Program-made: the position numbers and the translations under genes
The notes under the pieces: model-generated
Databases searched by the model: none
What the model was told of the DNA's origin: nothing
Seen by the model: only the letters and a program-made list of their open reading frames with translations
Part shown: piece by piece, positions 46,347 through 57,400 of the stretch
How positions within the stretch are numbered: the first letter of the stretch is position 1
Layout: each line of letters begins with the position of its first letter
Source of the DNA: Anagrus nilaparvatae
Lineage: Eukaryota; Arthropoda; Insecta; Hymenoptera; Mymaridae
Assembly: GCA_022575985.1 (NCBI GenBank)
Contig: JAKSXM010000129.1
Span: forward strand, 1,116,001-1,180,000
Direction: 5' to 3'
Length of the DNA: 64,000 nt

Positions 46347-47004
46347 TTCAATATACTATAAGAACGATTATGCGCAATAATTAATATAAAATTTAAACCA
46401 ACTATAGAAAAGAAACGTGATTATGGACTAATGTAATTACGAATTAATTATTAATAAAAATACCCAAAATATATGTTTAATTATTAATATAAAAATAATT
46501 TATTAAATTAATTATTAATAAAAAATTACTAAATTTTAAAAAATTAATTATTTATAAAAAAATGATAAAAAATTAAAATTAATTATTTACGAAAAATACT
46601 AAACTTCTTAAAAATTAATTATTAATATAAAATTACTAAATTTTAAAATTAATTATTTATAACAAAAATGCAAAAAATTAAAGTTAATTATTAACAAAAA
46701 ATTACTAAATTTTAAAAAATTAATTATTAATAAAAATATCGCTAAATTTTAAAAATTAATTATTTGTTAAAAAATTATAATTTTAGAAATTATTATTAAC
46801 TAAAGAATACTAAAAATTAAAAAATTAATTATTAATAAAATATACAAAAATTAAAAATTAATTATTAATAAAAAATATTTAAACTAAAATTTTTATTGTG
46901 TCAAATATACGATTAATAACTTTTAACTTTCGAAGACAAAAAATTAAACCAACTCGTGCACTAGATTTTTACCGGTTAATATTTCCCGGGTACTTCGGCA
47001 CCAA
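46347..47004 (-). other. BEL/Pao leader with A+T tandem repeats and primer-binding site
   Basis: From 46440 to 46880 the phrase AATTAATTATTAATAAAAA recurs about ten times at spacings of about 40-45 bp. Next to the 5' LTR the minus strand reads TTGGTGCCGAAGTACCCGGG; the TGG start fits pairing with a tRNA CCA tail. I do not name the tRNA. Confidence 0.6.
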
Positions 47005-47673
47005 TGTTAATTTACGTTAAAGCTCCAGTGCAAGAGCATGCATAATTAGTTGTTCTTCGTTCTACTTATATGGTGGTCCTTAAAAGGACCGATTGGTTTT
47101 GTTGTTTAAATAAATGAAATTTCTCACACAGACATCCACATTCACTCCTTAACAACTATAAATACCTGACTTTACAATAAACAAAAATGGCAGCCTTTAG
47201 CACGCCGAAAGACTGACGCTCACTAGGCGTCTGAGGAAACACTTATTCCTCGTGGACGACTACACGTCGTCCGGTTTGGCCAAACCCTTACAAAACTTTA
47301 ACCAAATTTTACAGAAAATCGACCACTGACTTTTTTGACACAACTAACTTTTCCAATTTTCACCACTTTCACAACAAATTTTGACAATGAAAAACATACG
47401 ATATGATCAACAGCAAAACCAATCAATTACTGACTTAATGACGCGTAAAAAATGTGTTCGATCGTATATTTGACTTTTATACATTATATCACGCATACTT
47501 TTCTAATTAGAAAGGCATGCGCGACAAATCTTAGTTAAAACAAAGAAGGATATATACTTAAACTATGAGAGACTATTTAAGGGCCTGATAGTGTAAAAAA
47601 CCTGCTTATCGGCCGAGCTAAACTTTATAGAATTATTTACATAGAAATTATTTACAAAAATATTTATTTAACA
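47005..47673 (-). repeat. 5' LTR of the BEL/Pao element
   Basis: 669 bp, followed by the second TATAT. Confidence 0.95.
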
Positions 47674-47699
47674 TATATGCCGTAGTACATTAGACATTT

Positions 47700-48060
47700 T
47701 AGTTAGAAAAATAGAAAATTAACATAGGTTTTTCGCATAACTCTTAAACGAATGATTAAAGAAAAAAAATTTATTTTACCAAATTTAAAGATCTTTTGAA
47801 AATGCGTAATTTTAGACCATTTAGAGCTCGAAATGTGGACTCGTTAATAATTTTTTATAATAATTTATATCATTTTCATAAGCTTTTGTTAATAAAAAAT
47901 TAACGAGTCTACATTTCGAGCTCTAAATGGTATCAAATTACGTGTTTTCAAAAGATGTTTAAATTTAGTAAAATAAATTTTTTTTCTTAAATCCTTCATT
48001 TAAGAGTTATATGCGAAAAACCTGTGTTACTTTTCTATTATACTGAAATTTCTATTATAC
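47700..48060. repeat. Inverted repeat, arms about 145 bp
   Basis: CATAGGTTTTTCGCATAACT through CCATTTAGAGCTCGAAATGT is repeated in inverse at 47905-48030 around a loop of about 60 bp. Probably a foldback element into whose left margin the BEL/Pao element inserted. Confidence 0.7.
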
Positions 48061-50300
48061 AACGACATATATATATATTCGTTGTTATAAGAAAAAATAA
48101 GAAAATCAAACCCCCCCTTTTTTGCCATACGTAATATAATTATATGGATAGCCACTTATTTAAATTTTCTAAAAATGATTATTATTCTCAAAAAGAATTA
48201 TCTTTTATACGAAATTTATGCTCATAATGGAATGAAAAAGTATTAAGTGGTTTATTTTGGCTCTTGCAGAAAATATTTTGAGCCATCAAAGCCATCATTA
48301 GTGCAATGTACTATTTTTTGGTTATTACAGATAAATTTTTTTTTTGTCGAAAAACTTTAGTGCCTCAAAAGGAATCCTATTAGTAAATTATTGTTAATTG
48401 AAAATAACCCGGAACCCAAATGATTAAAAAAATATTACTAAAGTAGAGTACCTATAATTAATTTTTTTTGGAATTTAATAAAATTTATAAATTGTTTAAA
48501 TCTTTTTTGTTAATTCTCCCAAAATTAAGTTCAATTTTTAGTTAAATATTTTTTTTATCACATACATTAAGAGAAATCTAATATTTTTAGCCTCGATCAG
48601 CAATTTTTTCTTTCAAAAATATGAATACAATATACAATATTATAAATAAAATTATGTATGAAACTTGTGATTTAAATTTATATTTTACCAAGTGCGATCA
48701 CAGTCATTCGGTGCTACGCACCTCAAGCCCTGCAAACTTTCGCATTTGATTTATTAAAACTTTATATCACTTGTTACATAAATAACTAATTCTAAAAATT
48801 AAAATTTGAAATATTAAGTTAGTGTTTGAACTGAAGAATAAATTAAAAAAAAAAATATATTCTTATCTCTAAAATAAATAAGTTGGGAGTTTCTTTCAAG
48901 AGCGTCTTTGTTCTAATAAAAAGATTTATGACCTATTGATACATTTTAAGAAAATTAAAGAGAGAAAGATTCAACGCATAAACGATTGATTTTATATCTA
49001 AGCTACATGAAAACTTTAAAATCTTTTTTAAATTTAATCTTTTTAAAATGTTACTTATTATTATAAAACGTATTACAATATTTAAATTTGTGTTTTAGCT
49101 TAAACCCGCCTTTTTATTTATAAAAATTTTAAAAAGATTAAATTTATAAAAGATTTTATATTTTTCGTGCAGCTTAGGTATAAAATCAATTGTTTATTTA
49201 AAAATACATCAGTGACTTTGAAAAGATAGTGTCTATGCGCGCGACAGTACTGTCTGCCGGAAAATCCAGAGCACGTATTTTGTCGAAGATGATAAAATAA
49301 TTTAATTTATTTAAAAATAAAACATAATTATAGTTTAAAACTGACTTACATGTTGAAATTTAGCTTCAGTTTTTCCGTTTAAAATTTTTCTTTGAATTGC
49401 TTTTCTTACAGAAATTTATGTCTGGGAAAAGGTGTTTTAAACAGAGAAGAAGAATCTGCTATTTCTTACATATTTTGATTTAAAATGTCTTGCTAGAAAC
49501 AGATAAAGTTTATTTTACTTAAAACTATTTGAATTATTAAATAATATTAGTGTATGTATAAATTTGAATTAATTACCTTGTAAATATTGTCTATAATCCA
49601 AACTTTTGAAAAATAAACGCATAAAAAAAGTATCACAAACTGATCAAGAAAAAGCTAGCTTCACTATGTAATTTAAAAACTTTTCTGGATTATATTAATT
49701 AATATTAATAAATATCGCGCTCAGAAGTCACTTTTAAGTTTATAAATTACCCAAAAAATGTTTTTAATTAAATAAAAACATCTTTTATGTAAACAATTTT
49801 TTTAACTTAAAAGTTAGACAAAATTTAAGTTTTTAATTTTTTGCTATCAGATAAAACTTGAGATTATGTAAAAAATTAAAAAAAATAGGAGAAAAAAGAA
49901 AAAACCAGGATGAAACAAAATTTAGTTTCCTTTTTACCCTCTCCAACGATTAATTTTAGTAATTTAGAAAAAAGCTATGGCGCTTATGTATACGCGCATC
50001 TAAAAAATTTAAAGCAAGAGAAGGGTTAGTAATCTAACTAAAGTAATACACGGCGATCGTACCAAGCGGGTCGCATTGTTTGTGTATTGGTTGACCAATC
50101 GCATCCAAGATTACAAACATCAACAAATAGCGATGCGCCTAGTAAAAGTAAAAAATGTCCCGCTCGGGATCACCATGTAGCGTTTTAATTAATGGAGTAG
50201 GGATGAAAGTTTTGTACTTTATTATTTTAAAAATTCTTGCTCTGTTCACTTCTGAATGTAATTGGTCACAGCGTTAAATGAACCTTTGGGTCTTATCGTT
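48061..50300. other. Long intergenic stretch, no gene seen
   Basis: A+T-rich. An inverted repeat occurs at 48990-49195 (AAACGATTGATTTTATATCT and its inverse). A more G+C-rich patch at 50045-50185 contains CGGCGATCGTACCAAGCGGG and may be promoter-proximal to the next gene. No protein-like frames. Confidence 0.35.
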
Positions 50301-50530
50301 TCTTATAAAGTTTAACTTCTTAAAATTAAGAAGTTCTTTCCTAGAATTTATTTAAAAATCTTTGTTCGCGATCTCTTATTTTCATACAGCATCACATACC
50401 TTCAAAGTTTATTGTAAAGACTACAAGATACAAAAGTAAGTTTATTTATTTTATTATAAATGAAAATTTCTTATAATTTCATGAATATTAAAAATTTATT
50501 AAATATTTTTAAATATAGTTTTTTAGAACA

Positions 50531-50737
50531 ATGACTGCTATTAAATCAGCTAAAATCCAATTCCTAGACCGAATGGAAGAAAAATTTGATGTTTCGATAT
50601 CTGAAATTCAGAATAAAGTACCTGTGTTTTGTAGGTACTGTAGTTTTCCAAGTATTGTCAACTACTTTAATGGATTTTATTATTTTTTTCGGTCTCCCGA
50701 CTTGTCTTTTTCCGATTGGGTTGTCAAAGGAACCTAA
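50531..50737 (+). CDS. Possible small gene behind a 5' UTR intron, unknown (68 aa)
   Basis: A donor CAAAA/GTAAGT near 50435 and an acceptor TTTTTTAG just before AACAATG frame a plausible 5' UTR intron, then ATG at 50531. The product begins MTAIKSAKIQFLDRMEEKFD, has CRYC and ends SFSDWVVKGT. Against it, the antisense strand is open over the same bases (50785-50564) and contains an AT-hook-like VGRPKK, so either strand could be the coding one. No family is recognised on either. Confidence 0.4.
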   Translation: MTAIKSAKIQFLDRMEEKFDVSISEIQNKVPVFCRYCSFPSIVNYFNGFYYFFRSPDLSFSDWVVKGT

Positions 50738-51249
50738 TGCACTTTTATTTATCACTATTTTATGTATAGAACTTTTCGTTTCCATTGTCTTATTTTATTC
50801 AACTGGTCAATATTTAATAAACGTTAGTTACGTACTGAAGTGGTAAAAAAAAATTTTTATTTATTTAAATTGAGTATAAGTTTCGAATTTTTAAAGAAAG
50901 GAATTCTTAGAATTTTGCGTGAGACGATAAGTAATGTACTTTTTACTTTTGCTGAGTTAGAATAACTTAAGGAGATAAAACTTTAGCTATTGAATTTGTA
51001 TTTAAAATCATATAGTCTCACTCGAATTTTTATGATTTCTTAATTTGTTTCTAAAAAAAAATTTTTTATAAAAGAATTTATTGAAAATATTGAAAAAAAT
51101 CATACAGCTTTGACAGATTTTATCACTTTTGACTGATTTATAATAAATTAATTTACTTTGGAAAAGCAATAATTTCTTGAAAATATTGGAAAAAAAATTG
51201 TACAATTTCGATAAATTTTATGATTTTTGAATGATGTCTATTAATTTAT

Positions 51250-52190
51250 GGGGTTAAAATTAATAAATTTTATAAATTTCAATTCATAAGCTAAAAATTT
51301 ATTAAAATTATTGGGAAAAAATTATACAATTTCTCTAAATTTTATGATTCTTGAACTATTTATAGTAAAAGGGTTAAAAGTTGTTAATTTTTATAAATTT
51401 TAGTATAATTTAACTTATAGATTAAGAATTTATTTAAATTTTCGGAAAAAATCGTATAATTTCTATTAATTTTATGAATTTTGAATTATTTATAAAAATT
51501 TAAAGGGTTAAAATTGATAATTTTTATAAATTTTTAGTGTAATTTAACTTATAAATTAAGAATTTATTTAAATTATTGGAAAAAATCGTATAATTTCTAT
51601 TAATTTTATGAATTTTGAATTATTTATAAAAATTTAAAGGGTTAAAATTGATAATTTTTATAAATTTTTAGTGTAATTTAACTTGTAAATTAAGAATTTC
51701 TTTAAATTATTGGAAAAAATCGTATAATTTCTGTTAATTTTATGAATTTTGAATTATTTATAAAAATTTAAAGGGTTAAAATTGATAATTTTTATAAATT
51801 TTTAGTGTAATTTAACTTATAAATTAAGAATTTCTTTAAATTATTGGAAAAAATCGTATAATTTCTGTTAATTTTATGAATTTTGAATTATTTATAAAAA
51901 TTCAAAGGGTTAAAATTGATAATTTTTATAAATTTTTAGTGTAATTTAACTTATAAATTAAGAATTTCTTTAAGTTATTGGAAAAAATCGTTTAATTTCT
52001 GTTAATTTTATGAATTTTGAATTATTTATAAAAATTTAAAGGGTTAAAATTGATAATTTTTATAAATTTTTAGTGTAATTTAACTTATAAATTAAGAATT
52101 TCTTTAAATTATTGGAAAAAATCGTATAATTTCTGTTAATTTTATGAATTTTGAATTATTTATAAAAATTTAAAGGGTTAAAAACTTATA
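51250..52190. repeat. 134-bp A+T minisatellite, about six to seven copies
   Basis: The unit includes GGAAAAAATCGTATAATTTC, TTTTATGAATTTTGAATTAT and AAAGGGTTAAAATTGATAAT. Copies at 51576, 51710 and onward are spaced 134 bp and are nearly identical. Earlier copies from 51250 are diverged. Confidence 0.85.
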
Positions 52191-52560
52191 TCTTTGCAAA
52201 TTTTTATAAAATCTAGTATAAAAATTGAGATTTTATCAATTGATAAGAGAATTTATAGTTAATTTAGAAAATCGTGAAATTTCGTAAATTTTATGATTTT
52301 TATATGAAAATATTATAATTTAAAGGGTTAAAAACTTATAATTTTGCAATTTTTTATAAAATCTAGTATAAAAATTGAGATTTTATCAATTGATAAGAGA
52401 ATTTATAGTTAATTTAGAAAATCGTGAAATTTCGTAAATTTTATGATTTTTATATGAAAATATTATAATTTAAAGGGTTAAAAACTTATAATTTTGCAAT
52501 TTTTTATAAAATCTAGTATAAAAATTGAAATTTTATCAATTGATAAGAGAAAATTTTAAA
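52160..52560. repeat. About 150-bp A+T minisatellite, 2.5 copies
   Basis: The unit includes AAAGGGTTAAAAACTTATA, AAATCTAGTATAAAAATTGA and TTTTATCAATTGATAAGAGA. It shares the AAAGGGTTAAA core with the array to its left, suggesting common origin. Confidence 0.8.
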
Positions 52561-52823
52561 TTTGTATGAGAGTACAGAAATTTAAAAAAAAAACTATATT
52601 ATATCGCCTCTATTGAATTTTTGTTAGTATTTTCTGATGGGTATTTACATAAATGATGCTGTATGTCGTTTGTGGCAGCAGTGTCAATCAATATTTTTCA
52701 CATTCGATATTCCTTCTTGTTTATACATACATATAATTTTTGTCGTCTGTTATTCTCGTTACTGCACGAGGTATTGTTTATCTTTTGTATAAGTAGATTA
52801 AAGTTTTTATTATATGAAAAAAA

Positions 52824-53256
52824 ATGAATAATTTTGCATTAATTCTTTTCGGTGAGTATATTGTGTGAATTATTTTTTATTATTTGTTGTTTTTAGTTTA
52901 TTTATTTAATTTTTTTATACTTATTTTGTTACAGGAGTAGTTGGTGTAGTCCAGGCTCTATGTCCTCAGGGTTTGCATTATATTTCTGGCGAGTGTCGTC
53001 CTTTTATATCAGGTAATAATTAAATACTTTTTTAATAATTAAATGGAAGGGGTATTGATATTTTTATTTGTTTTTAGCTGGAAATGAGGAGAATTCTAGT
53101 TATATTCTTTGGATGGTTTTATTTTTCATTTTCATCCTGGTGTTGTTGCTATTTACTCTAGGATGGTTTTTTTGGAGGAGGTTTTTTTCTGATTCAGTTG
53201 AGGATCGAGTGTCTTTACGTTATCCAAATCTTTTTACTATTATTTTTAGGAAATAA
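52824..53256 (+). CDS. Small three-exon signal-peptide, one-TM protein (94 aa)
   Basis: Exons 52824-52851 (donor GTGAGT), 52935-53012 (acceptor TTACAG, donor GTAATA) and 53078-53256 (acceptor TTTTTAG) join in phase to 285 nt. Residues 1-17 form a signal peptide (MNNFALILFGVVGVVQA). The short exposed part has just two cysteines (CPQGLHYISGEC), likely one disulphide, and a possible N-glycosylation site (NSS). A strongly hydrophobic segment follows (ILWMVLFFIFILVLLLFTLG), then an arginine-rich stop-transfer and a short cytoplasmic tail. It is probably a type I plasma-membrane or secretory-pathway protein. The family is not recognised. The consistent phases make a chance assembly unlikely. Confidence 0.75.
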
Positions 53257-53482
53257 TGTAAATAATATGTAAAATAAAATCTTCCTTTACCATAATGTAT
53301 TGTTTATAGATTTATTTATTTCCTTGACTTTATACTGGTATTTATTTTAATACGTTTATTAAATAGTTTAAATTTATTTATTTAATTTTTATTTGTTTAT
53401 TTATTTATTTATTTGTTCAAACATTCTGCTAGTTATAGTCCATTAAAAATAATTATTGGGTTGACTTGATTTTGTGGTTTTT

Positions 53483-54012
53483 AATGTTGTAAAGCTATTT
53501 TTATTCCGAAAATTGTGTTTGTTTTTTGTTTTTTATTTTTACGTAAGTTTTCCGTTTTTCGTCCAGGTTTTTTGTCTTGTGCGGTCAAATTTCGATTAAA
53601 TAACTTAGATTTGATTTTATTTAGTGTATTTCATTGTCGGGAAGCTATTTTTATGGTGAAAATTGCGTTAGTTTTTCGTTTTTTATTTTTACGTAAGTTT
53701 TCCGTTTTTCGTCCAGGTTTTTTGTCTTATGCGGTCAAATTTCGATTAAATAACTTAGTTTTGATTTTATTTAGTATATTTCATTGTCGGGAAGCTATTT
53801 TTATGGTGAAAATTGCGTTAGTTTTTCGTTTTTTATTTTTACGTAAGTTTTCCGTTTTTCGTCCAGGTTTTTTGTCTTATGCGGTCAAATTTCGATTAAA
53901 TAACTTAGTTTTGATTTTATTTAGTATATTACATTGTCGGGAAGCTATTTTTATGGTGAAAATTGCGTTAGTTTTTCGTTTTTTATTTTTGCGTAAGTTT
54001 TCCGGTTTTTGC
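53483..54012 (+). repeat. 150-bp tandem repeat, 3.5 copies, open in one frame
   Basis: Phrases TTGTCGGGAAGCTATTTTTA and TTTTTACGTAAGTTTTCCG recur exactly every 150 bp. Because 150 is a multiple of three, one plus frame stays open for 201 codons (53515-54120), giving a phenylalanine-rich 50-residue repeat without an ATG at its start. I treat it as a minisatellite downstream of the 94-aa gene rather than a gene. Confidence 0.75.
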
Positions 54013-54458
54013 CCAGAAATTTTCCATAATAGGTCCAATTTTGAAAAAATATTGATGAAAATGGTTTTAATCTGTAAAAATAGTAGTTGGCAAACTGATC
54101 AAAGCATAAATTTTAAGTAGAAAATCTTATTTTTATTTTATTTTAGTTTTTTCAATTTTTGTCCAGATTTTTGGCATTTTTATGGCAATTTTAATAAATA
54201 AACTTTAAAAATGATTTAAATTAGTTAAGAAATTTATTTCATTGTGTAATTATTAATAATTATTAATTAGTAAATTTTTATGATTTTTTTTTTTAAATTT
54301 TCAAATCTATTTTAAAATTCGCGGTTAATTTTAAGTTGGTACATATTTACAGACTTAAAATTGTTTTTGGAGTAGTGTACTGCTACGAGAAAATAAAACG
54401 TGACCGGCTTTTTAGTGTATATTCTTTTTTAGTTAATTAAAGTGTTTTATTTTAAAAT

Positions 54459-57400
54459 ATGCAGAATCAGGTAAGATTTTATTGTTATTTTATTTTTTTC
54501 GATTAGTTTTTCTTCAATTTGTTGTTTTAATATAAAATTTTATATTAAAATTTATAATTATTTTGTGTCGGAAAGATAGTTAGGTTATGTTTTTGTTATG
54601 TTAGATTTTGTTTGTGTTAGTGTGTAAAGGTTGGGGTGTTGGTTGGAAAAGAAAACTACAGAGGGAACAATAAAATATATTTATTTCTAGGGATAGCGGG
54701 AAAAATGAATTTTTGTGAATTAGCGGTACGGGAGGGTTTTATAAATTTTCTGAAGTTAGCGGGACGGAAGGTTTTTTATAAATTTGTAATGTTAGCGGTA
54801 CGGGAGGCTTTTTATAATTTTGTAAAGTTAGCGGTACGGGAGGCTTTTTATGATTTTTTAAAGTTAGCGGTACGGGAGGCTTTTTATAATTTTGTAAAGT
54901 TAGCGGTATGGAAGGGTTTTTATAATTTTGTAAAGTTAGCGGTACGGGAGGCTTTTATAAATTTTCTGGAGTTAGCGGGACGGAAGGTTTTTTTATAAAT
55001 TTATGATGTTAGCGGTACGGGAGGCTTTTTATAATTTTGTAAAGTTAGCGGTACGGGAGGCTTTTATAATTTTGTAAAGTTAGCGGTACGGAAGGGTTTT
55101 TATAATTTTGTAAAGTTAGCGGTACGGGAGGCTTTTTATAATTTTGTAAAGTTAGCGGTACGGGAGGCTTTTATAAATTTTCTGGAGTTAGCGGGACGGA
55201 AGGTTTTTTATAAATTTGTAATGTTAGCGGTACGGAAGGGTTTTTATAATTTTGTAAAGTTAGCGGTACGGGAGGCTTTTTATAATTTTGTAAAGTTAGC
55301 GGTACGGGAGGCTTTTATAAATTTTCTGGAGTTAGCGGGACGGAAGGTTTTTTTATAAATTTATGATGTTAGCGGTACGGGAGGCTTTTTATAATTTTGT
55401 AAAGTTAGCGGTACGGGAGGCTTTTTATAATTTTGTAAAGTTAGCGGTACGGGAGGCTTTTTATGATTTTGTAAAGTTAGCGGTACGGGAGGCTTTTTAT
55501 AATTTTGTAAAGTTAGCGGTACGGAAGGGCTTTTATAATTTTGTAAAGTTAGCGGTACGGGAGGCTTTTTATAATTTTGTAAAGTTAGCGGTACGGGAAG
55601 CTTTTATAAATTTTCTGGAGTTAGCGGGACGGAAGGTTTTTTATAAATTTGTAATGTTAGCGGTACGGGAGGCTTTTTATAATTTTGTAAAGTTAGCGGT
55701 ACGGGAGGCTTTTATAATTTTGTAAAGTTAGCGGTACGGGAGGCTTTTATAATTTTGTAAAGTTAGCGGTACGGAAGGCTTTTTATAATTTTGTAAAGTT
55801 AGCGGTACGGGAGGCTTTGTATTTAAATTTATTGATGAATTATTAGAAAAAAAATTTTTATAAATTAGGATATCAGTGGTCGTTTACATTTATATATATA
55901 TATTTTTTTTGTTATTTTATAGAGAAATAGTATGCCGTTTAGCAAAATGGGGCCACATATAGTGTATCCTGATGACGTAATTTTTGCTGGTATGTTTGAA
56001 ACTACTTTAGCGGCACGTTTCCAATACTGGTTGAAAAGTGTTAATGCTGGTTTATTTTCCTATTCTACAGTGATTGTTCGTATATATAAAAATTTTATAC
56101 TAAAATTTTGAAATGTGGGAATTAAATTTTTATTAAATAATTTTAATTTATTTGTGTAGTTTCGAGGTTTTGGAGAAGTGGTGGATGCTGATTTGGTTCA
56201 GTATATTTTTGATCAGTTGCCGGACTTACTGACTGACCCTAATATTGTTAGGGTAAATCAAGCTCAATATGACTTTAGATTTGAATCTATGGAGGAGTTT
56301 TCTGGATTGGGTCGTATGAGGTCCGATGAAAAAATGCCGGAGGATGCTGTTCATGATTTTGCTCGTAAAATGCAGAGTAGTGAGCCCTATCCCATGGAAT
56401 CAATGTCTTTGGAGGAGGTCATTAATTATAGGGTTCGGGATACTAGTTCTAAATTTTACATGCGGGATTAAGAGGGTGTTTTTGGTCAGGTCCAACTTGA
56501 TTTTCAGCAGTATCTACCTAATGGGGAAAGGGCTACCGTTCAAGTTTACGATGTGTTGCCAACTGCACTACCCAAAAAGGGATCTGAAGGTTTTTATTAT
56601 ATAGTTATATATATTTTATAATTATATTATTTTTATTTTTATATATTTTTGTTTAGGTTTGAAGAGTTCTATGTTTTTGGCCGGAGAAGCTAGAAGTTGC
56701 TCTTCTGTTCATATTGAAAATGGGCAGATGGCTTCCGTAAACTTAATTATAACAAAAGATGGCAGGAAATATTGGTTAGTTCTTCCTTACTCGTCGACTA
56801 GGCTATATAATGAGGTAGTTCGAAAACGAGGTTTGCAAACCAATAAGTGTCAAAACAAACGGGAAAGTGACAATTGCAAAAATGGGAAACCTTGTAAAAA
56901 CTGTTCATGTAATAGGTCGCCGTTACATGGGCCAGGTTTTTTTCCTACTATAGAATTTTTGCAAGAAAACAACATTCCTTATTATTGCTTTGAACAGCAA
57001 GCGGGAGACCTTGTTTTTACTTTGCCAGGAGTGGCTCATGTAGTAATCAATAGGACAGCTAATGTGTGCGAAGCGCGCAACATTTTACCGTTGATATTAG
57101 CGAAAGATCATCGTCAGGACTTGGTTTGTGGTTGCAGCCCGCGTATTGGCGGTCGAGTGAAACGTGTTCTAACGCTAAATTCCGGACCATTGGAGATCCC
57201 TTTTGATCGCATTTGCGAAAAATGTGATCGATATTTGTATGATTGCACATTAGCTGTTCACAACAATGAGGTCCATCGAGATAATCAGACTAATGAACTT
57301 GAACGTCAGAGTGAGGTTCAAGATCAAGATGGAGATGAGTATCCAGTTGATGATATTCAAGAATTTACTGCTAATGAACAACAAGAAGAAGGTCATATTG

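Larger units (their letters stand above)
40129..47678 (-). mobile_element. BEL/Pao LTR retrotransposon, recent insertion
   Basis: 669-bp LTRs at 40134-40802 and 47005-47673 start TGTTAATTT and end ATTTAACA. They differ by one base that I can see (GATTTTTATAC against GACTTTTATAC). TATAT flanks both outer ends (40129-40133 and 47674-47678), the 5-bp duplication typical of BEL/Pao. The element reads on the minus strand, with the 5' LTR at the right. Next come a 660-bp leader, gag, pol (protease, RT, RNase H, integrase), a purine tract and the 3' LTR. No envelope gene is seen. Confidence 0.95.

Noticed and set aside
45286..46361. Plus-strand frames opposite gag
   Set aside because: They are antisense shadows of the BEL/Pao gag coding sequence.
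54636..55725. Two 120-codon open frames with repeated LAVREAFYNFVK
   Set aside because: They are frames through the 36-bp minisatellite inside an intron; 35-bp units break the frame and no ATG-led transcript unit is evident.
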